Source: Boswellia sacra (Eukaryota > Streptophyta > Magnoliopsida > Sapindales > Burseraceae). From it: DNA of 64,000 nt. Location of the stretch: positions 310,001-374,000 of the forward strand of contig SNVD02009812.1 of the NCBI GenBank assembly GCA_013180625.2, written 5' to 3'. The stretch's first letter is position 1. The number at the start of each line of letters is the position of its first letter. The position numbers and the translations under genes are program-made. Below are positions 59,712-64,000 of the stretch, piece after piece. The notes under the pieces were generated by a model, which had not been told where the DNA came from, searched no databases, and was given only the letters and a program-made list of their open reading frames with translations.

Positions 59712-62700
59712 TTACGTCTCTAGCAGGCCATGAGACGTTCTACACCAGATGAACTTGTTAGCATTGATTGGTTTGGTCAATGCATCTGCTATGTTGTCCT
59801 TTGTGTGGATTTTCTGCATATCCACTATTCCATCTTCCACTACTTCTCGTACATAATGATATTGAACTCCTATGTGCTTCGTTCTTGAATGAAAGGCTGG
59901 ATTTCTTGCAATATGCAAGGCACTCTGACTGTCACAAAACAAAGAAATCTTCTCTTGTTTGTGCCCAAGTTCCTCCAATAACCTTTTGATCCAAACAGCT
60001 TCCTTGCAAGCTTGTGTAGCTGCCATATACTCTGCTTCTGTTGTAGATAGAGCCACAACAGTTTGAAGTTTGGATACCCAGCTCACAGCACCTCCTGCAA
60101 GTGTAAACACATAGCCTGTAGTGGACTTCCTTTTGTCAATATCTCCAGCAAAATCTGAATCAACATAGCCCTTGACAATGAACTCTGATCCTCCATAGCA
60201 TAGTGCAGCATCAGAGGTTCCTTTGATGTATCTAAGGATCCTCTTAACAGAATTCCAATGCTCTCTCCCGGATTAGCCATGAATCTACTGACCGCTCCCA
60301 CTGCTTGTGTAATGTCTGGTCTTGTACAAATCATAGCATACATTAGGCTCCCTACTGCTGATGCATACGGTACTCGAGACATTTCCATCCTCTCCGCTTC
60401 ATTGCTAGGACTCATACTTGAGGATAATTTATGATTAACAGGAAATGGGGTAGAAATTGGCTTACAATCTTGCATGTTGAAGCGACGCAAGATTTTCTTC
60501 AAGTAGTTCTTTTGAGATAGCCAAATCTTCCTGTTTTTTCTGTCTCGGTGAATTTGCATCCCTAGAATCTTGTTTGCTGGTCCTAAATCCTTCATTTCAA
60601 ATCCCCTAGCCAATTGTGCCTTTAATTCTTGGACCTGATCTTTGTTAGTGCCTGCTACCAACATATCGTCCACGCACAACAGCAAAATGATAAAGTCTTT
60701 CTCAAACCTCTTGTAATAAGTACAATGATCTAAACTGAGTCTATTGTACCCAAGGCTGATGATGAATGAATCAAATCTCTTGTACCAACACCTTGGCGCC
60801 TGTTTTAAGCCGTACAGAGATTTGGTCAACCTGCAAACCAAGTTCTCTTTTCCTTCTTTAACAAAACCTTCCGGTTGGAGCATATAAATTTCTTCTTCAA
60901 GTTCTCCATGAAGAAATGCAGTTTTTACATCTAACTGCTCTAAGTGTAAGTCAAAAGTAGCACACATAGCCAAGACTAGTCGAATTGTTGTAAGTCTTAC
61001 CACAGGAGAGAATATCTCATTGAAATCAACTCCTTCTTTCTGAGCATATCCTTTGACCACCAGTCTAGCACGATACCGCTCCACTTGATCATTCCCATCA
61101 CGTTTGATCTTGTAGACCCATTTGTTTCCGATGGCTTTTCTTCCATGTGGTAGTGGCACAAGATCCCATGTCTTGTTTTTGTCTAAAGCTTCCATCTCTT
61201 CATGCATTGCTGTCATCCATAGAGATGCATCAGAACTTTTTATAGCCTCCTGAAAGGTGGAAGGCTCCCCATCTTCTGTTAGGAGACAGTATGCAACATT
61301 GCTCGCCATCACATATTCTGAGTGCCAAGAAGGTTCCCTTCTTTCTCGAGTTGATCAACGGACTTCAGGTGCTTCAGACTCAACTGGTTCTTGATCATCG
61401 TGTTCTGGTACTGCTTCAGAAGAAACTGTTTCTTCCTGTATTGATACAGTCTCAACATTTTTCTTCGTGCTATCACTTTCTTCACATTTAAACATGTCTT
61501 CTATAAAGACAACATCCCTGCTGATGACAATCTTATGGGCAGTAGGATCCCATAAGCGATACCCCTTTACTCCATCAGCATATCCCAAGAAGATACATTT
61601 CCTGGATTTTGGATCCAGCTTCGTTCTTTCTTGGTCATGATACATTACATAAGCAAGACATCCGAAAATATGAAGGGAGGAATAATCAGTTGGCTTACCA
61701 GTCCACATCTCCATAGGTGTCTTCATCTCAATTGCTGTTGATAGAGACCTATTTATCAAGTAACAGGCTGTAGTGGCTGCTTCTACCCAAAATATCTTGG
61801 GTAGACCCGCAGTCCTTATTAATGCTCTCATTCTTTCTGCGAGAGTTCTATTCGTCCGCTCTGCCACTCCATTTTGTTGTGGTGTGTAAGCAACTGTCTT
61901 CTGCCGTTTCACACCTTCTTTACTGCAAAATGTGTCAAATCCTTGTTGCAGAATTCTCTCCCATTATCTGTCCTCAAACACTTGATCCTTTTTCCGGATT
62001 CAAGTTCCACCTGTGCTTTGAAGGCTTTGAATACAGGAAATACATCTGACTTTTTCTTGATGACATATACCCAACATCTCCTAGAATAATCATCCATAAA
62101 CAATACAAAGTAGTTTGCTCCTCCTAGGGACGTAACCGGTGATTCCCAAACATCAGAATGAATCAAGTCTAGAATGTTTTTGCTCCTAGCAATTGATCTG
62201 CTAAAACTCAGTCTACTCTGCTTGCTAATAACACAATGCTCACAGAATGGTAAACTTACAGTTTTTATTCCAGGAAGCAGTTTTCGATCAGAGAGAATCT
62301 TCAAACCCTTTTCGGATATATGGCCAAGTCTTTGATGCCATATCATAGACAATTCTTCTCCAGAACTAGCAACTGCTGTTTCTGCCTCCTGAACAGTTTC
62401 TCCATGGAGCATGTATAGGTTAGCAGCAATCTTTTCTGCCTTCATCACCACAAGTGCGCCTTTGACAACCTTCATGATCCCATTTTTGTTATGGAACTCA
62501 CATCCGAGGTCATCCAACTGTCTCATCGATAGCAAATTTTTCTTCAAGCCAATCACATGTCGTACATCTTGGATAGTACGAATCGTACCATCAAATATTT
62601 TTAGTTTGATGGTTCCAATACCAGCGACTTTTAAGGCATGATCATCACCCATGTACACAGACCCTTCTGAGATAGGCTTATATTGATAGAACCAATCTCT

Positions 62701-63141
62701 TCTAGAAGTCATATGCCATGTTGCTGCTGAATCAATTAGCCAAATATCAGCAAACCTTTTTCTACCTTCCACAACTGTTGTTGCCTCGCTGCACAAGATT
62801 TCGCCATTCCCTGAAGTACTTTCTACACAACCCTGAGATCCTGACGACTTAGATTCTTTTCCTTTGCTGTTTCCCTCTCCATTCTTCTTAAGATGCCAAC
62901 ACTCGTTTTTCACGTGCCCTTGCTTTCCACAATGGTAGCATTTAATAAACTTCCTTCCTTTAGACTTTCCCCTGTTCTGATTGTGACTCCCACTGGAACC
63001 ACGTTCCCTTGATCTCCCTCTGTTGGCGGATAAAGCCTCTGCATGTTGAGAAGTCGTTATTCTGTCTTCCTTATTTTTACGTCTGCTTTCTTCTTCTAAG
63101 ACAGCAGCCGCAACATCATTAAAGACTAGAGATGACTTCAT
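59712..63141 (-). pseudogene. copia pol (zinc knuckle, protease, integrase, RT, RNase H) with frame breaks
   Basis: Four overlapping minus ORFs. 63141-61909: CCHC knuckle CYHCGKQGHVKNECWH, protease site LIDSAATWHM (the family more often has C at the second Ala), GAG-pre-integrase zinc region, and integrase Asp residues in LIHSDVWESP and FMDDYSRRCW. 61912-61355: integrase continuation AYTPQQNGVAERTNRTLAER and FLGYADGVKGYRLWDP. 61312-60083: reverse transcriptase with YKIKRDG, DVKTAFLHGELEEEIYMLQP and LLCVDDMLVAGTN. 60110-59712: RNase H with STTEAEYMAATQACKEAVW and FCDSQSALHIARNP, ending near IADALTKP. Breaks are at about 61910 (frame change), 61355 (stop) and near 60260 (frameshift). Close to functional, but not as it stands. 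Confidence 0.93.
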
Positions 63142-63629
63142 GAACCATTTGCCAAGTTGAGGATGAGATTGTCATATGAATCAGGTAGACTCTGAAATAG
63201 AAGCTCAGCACGTTCCTTCTCTTCTATGTTATGCTCCATGGTTGAGAGCTGAGAGAATAACGTCTTTAAAGTGTTGATATGTTCAATCACCGGAGTGGTT
63301 TCTGACATACGAAGGGTGTACAGCTTCCTTTTCAAGAAAATTTTGTTGTGTAGAGATTTGGCTTCATACAAGCTTGTCAAAGTATCCCAAATCTCTTTTG
63401 CAGAGTTTAATTCTTGAATACTTGACAGCACTTCATCTGCAACTGTTAGATGTAGACTTGCCATCGCATCACCATCTATCTTCTTTCATTTCTTTTCATC
63501 TTGCATATTTTCTGGTCTTCCATCAATTGCTTCAAGGCAATTTTCTTTTCTCAAAATAGCCTTTATTTTTATTTTCCATAGCCCAAAGTTGTTTCCATCA
63601 AACTTCTCTATCTTGAATTTGGCTGCCAT
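63138..63629 (-). pseudogene. copia gag with one stop codon
   Basis: Starts MAAKFKIEKFDGNNFGLWKI at 63629, typical of copia gag. It continues past an in-frame TGA (63488-63486), at a place where the family has Trp, to LHLTVADEVLSSIQELNSAK, LTSLYEAKSLHNKIFLKRKL and LPDSYDNLILNLANGS, where a frameshift leads into the pol frame. Gag packages the element RNA. Confidence 0.9.
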
Positions 63630-63940
63630 TTGTCTTGCAGTGAACAGTACCATATATGTGAACAGTACCCTTGAATAGTATCGTATACGTGAACAGTAAT
63701 AGTATCCGTATACGTATACCACTACTAAACAGAAACCAAGAATAGTAGTAAGTGCCGGTACGATTTAATATACACCAGGAAAGCTTCCAGGAAACACTGG
63801 AGGGGTCACAAGCGGTCCCACTTAAAACCCAGTCTCCTTAGACTCTTATCGTCTTTTTGACAAAGCTTTCCTAGACATGTATATAACCATACAAGTAACC
63901 ACTCACTGCCCTAACCCTTGGCTCTGCCTTCGCAACCTTA

Positions 63941-63952
63941 CTCTGATACCAC
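63941..63952 (-). other. Primer-binding site of the 59207 copia element
   Basis: Minus strand GTGGTATCAGAG, complementary to initiator tRNA-Met, directly after the 5' LTR edge. Confidence 0.9.
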
Positions 63953-64000
63953 TGTTAGGAGATTGAACACTCCTACCGCAGCTCAAATAAAAGACAAGAA
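63953..64000 (-). repeat. 5' LTR of the 59207 copia element (partial)
   Basis: TGTTAGGAGATTGAACACTC onward, matching the first 48 bases of the left LTR apart from one C/T difference. Truncated by the window end. Confidence 0.93.

Larger units (their letters stand above)
59207..64000 (-). mobile_element. Ty1-copia retrotransposon, nearly intact (runs off the window)
   Basis: Left (3') LTR 59207-59657, polypurine tract, gag-pol on the minus strand, primer-binding site (63941-63952) and the first 48 bp of the right (5') LTR (from 63953). The 48 visible LTR bases differ from the left LTR at one position, so the insertion is recent. Gene order gag, protease, integrase, RT, RNase H identifies Ty1-copia. 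The coding region has only a few stops and frameshifts. Confidence 0.95.

Noticed and set aside
61291..62641. Plus-strand ORFs over the copia pol
   Set aside because: Antisense shadows of the minus-strand polyprotein.

Overview
This is a window of plant nuclear DNA, most likely from a eudicot. The evidence is an AT-rich background, U2-type introns, a plant-type chloroplast casein kinase 2 alpha remnant, a plant NMD3 gene, and dense nested plant transposons (CACTA, hAT, tRNA-derived SINE, Ty1-copia, large solo LTRs). I cannot name the species. Only one protein-coding gene looks intact, NMD3 on the minus strand (40627-42156). Almost everything else is pseudogene, duplicated gene debris or transposable element.

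Layout, left to right. 597-1935: first three exons of a chloroplast-type CK2 alpha gene (CKA4-like), with an in-frame stop at codon 7 and no later exons seen. 2940-10666: CACTA end fragment, old LTR-retrotransposon debris, then a minus-oriented LTR (6330-10666) holding a CACTA relic with transposase remains, itself holding a SINE. 10667-39920: a plus-strand series of duplicated units derived from an ADP/ATP carrier (mitochondrial carrier family) locus. These are broken by a CACTA element (10976-15457), a hAT element (25106-26365), a solo LTR (26598-29547) and a composite solo LTR (29921-38712) that itself contains a CACTA (30123-34468) and a hAT (37309-38658). 40627-42560: NMD3 with a predicted leader intron. 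44480-59206: the same carrier-derived units on the minus strand, with recognisable but broken carrier exons, interrupted by a solo LTR (46850-49057) and a degenerate copia element (51562-56804). 59207-64000: a younger copia element inserted just upstream of the best preserved carrier exon; it runs off the window.

The carrier-derived units lie in opposite orientations on the two sides of NMD3. Because there are several paralogous units, some act as empty sites for insertions in others, and several element boundaries can be read to the base with target-site duplications (TTA, AGT, GTTTC, AAGCA, CATGAATA, TTTGTAAC, and a 17-bp SINE duplication). The four solo or terminal LTRs of the TGTAACA...TGTGACA type look like one family. 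Each has a TATA-like box near its promoter end, and at least three carry a different internal tandem repeat.

I found no operon, immunity cassette or other clearly new multi-gene system. The most unusual signal is the repeated carrier-derived unit. In four copies it has a conserved TATA-containing leader about 200-260 bp upstream of a short conserved ATG-initiated segment, which may or may not be expressed.
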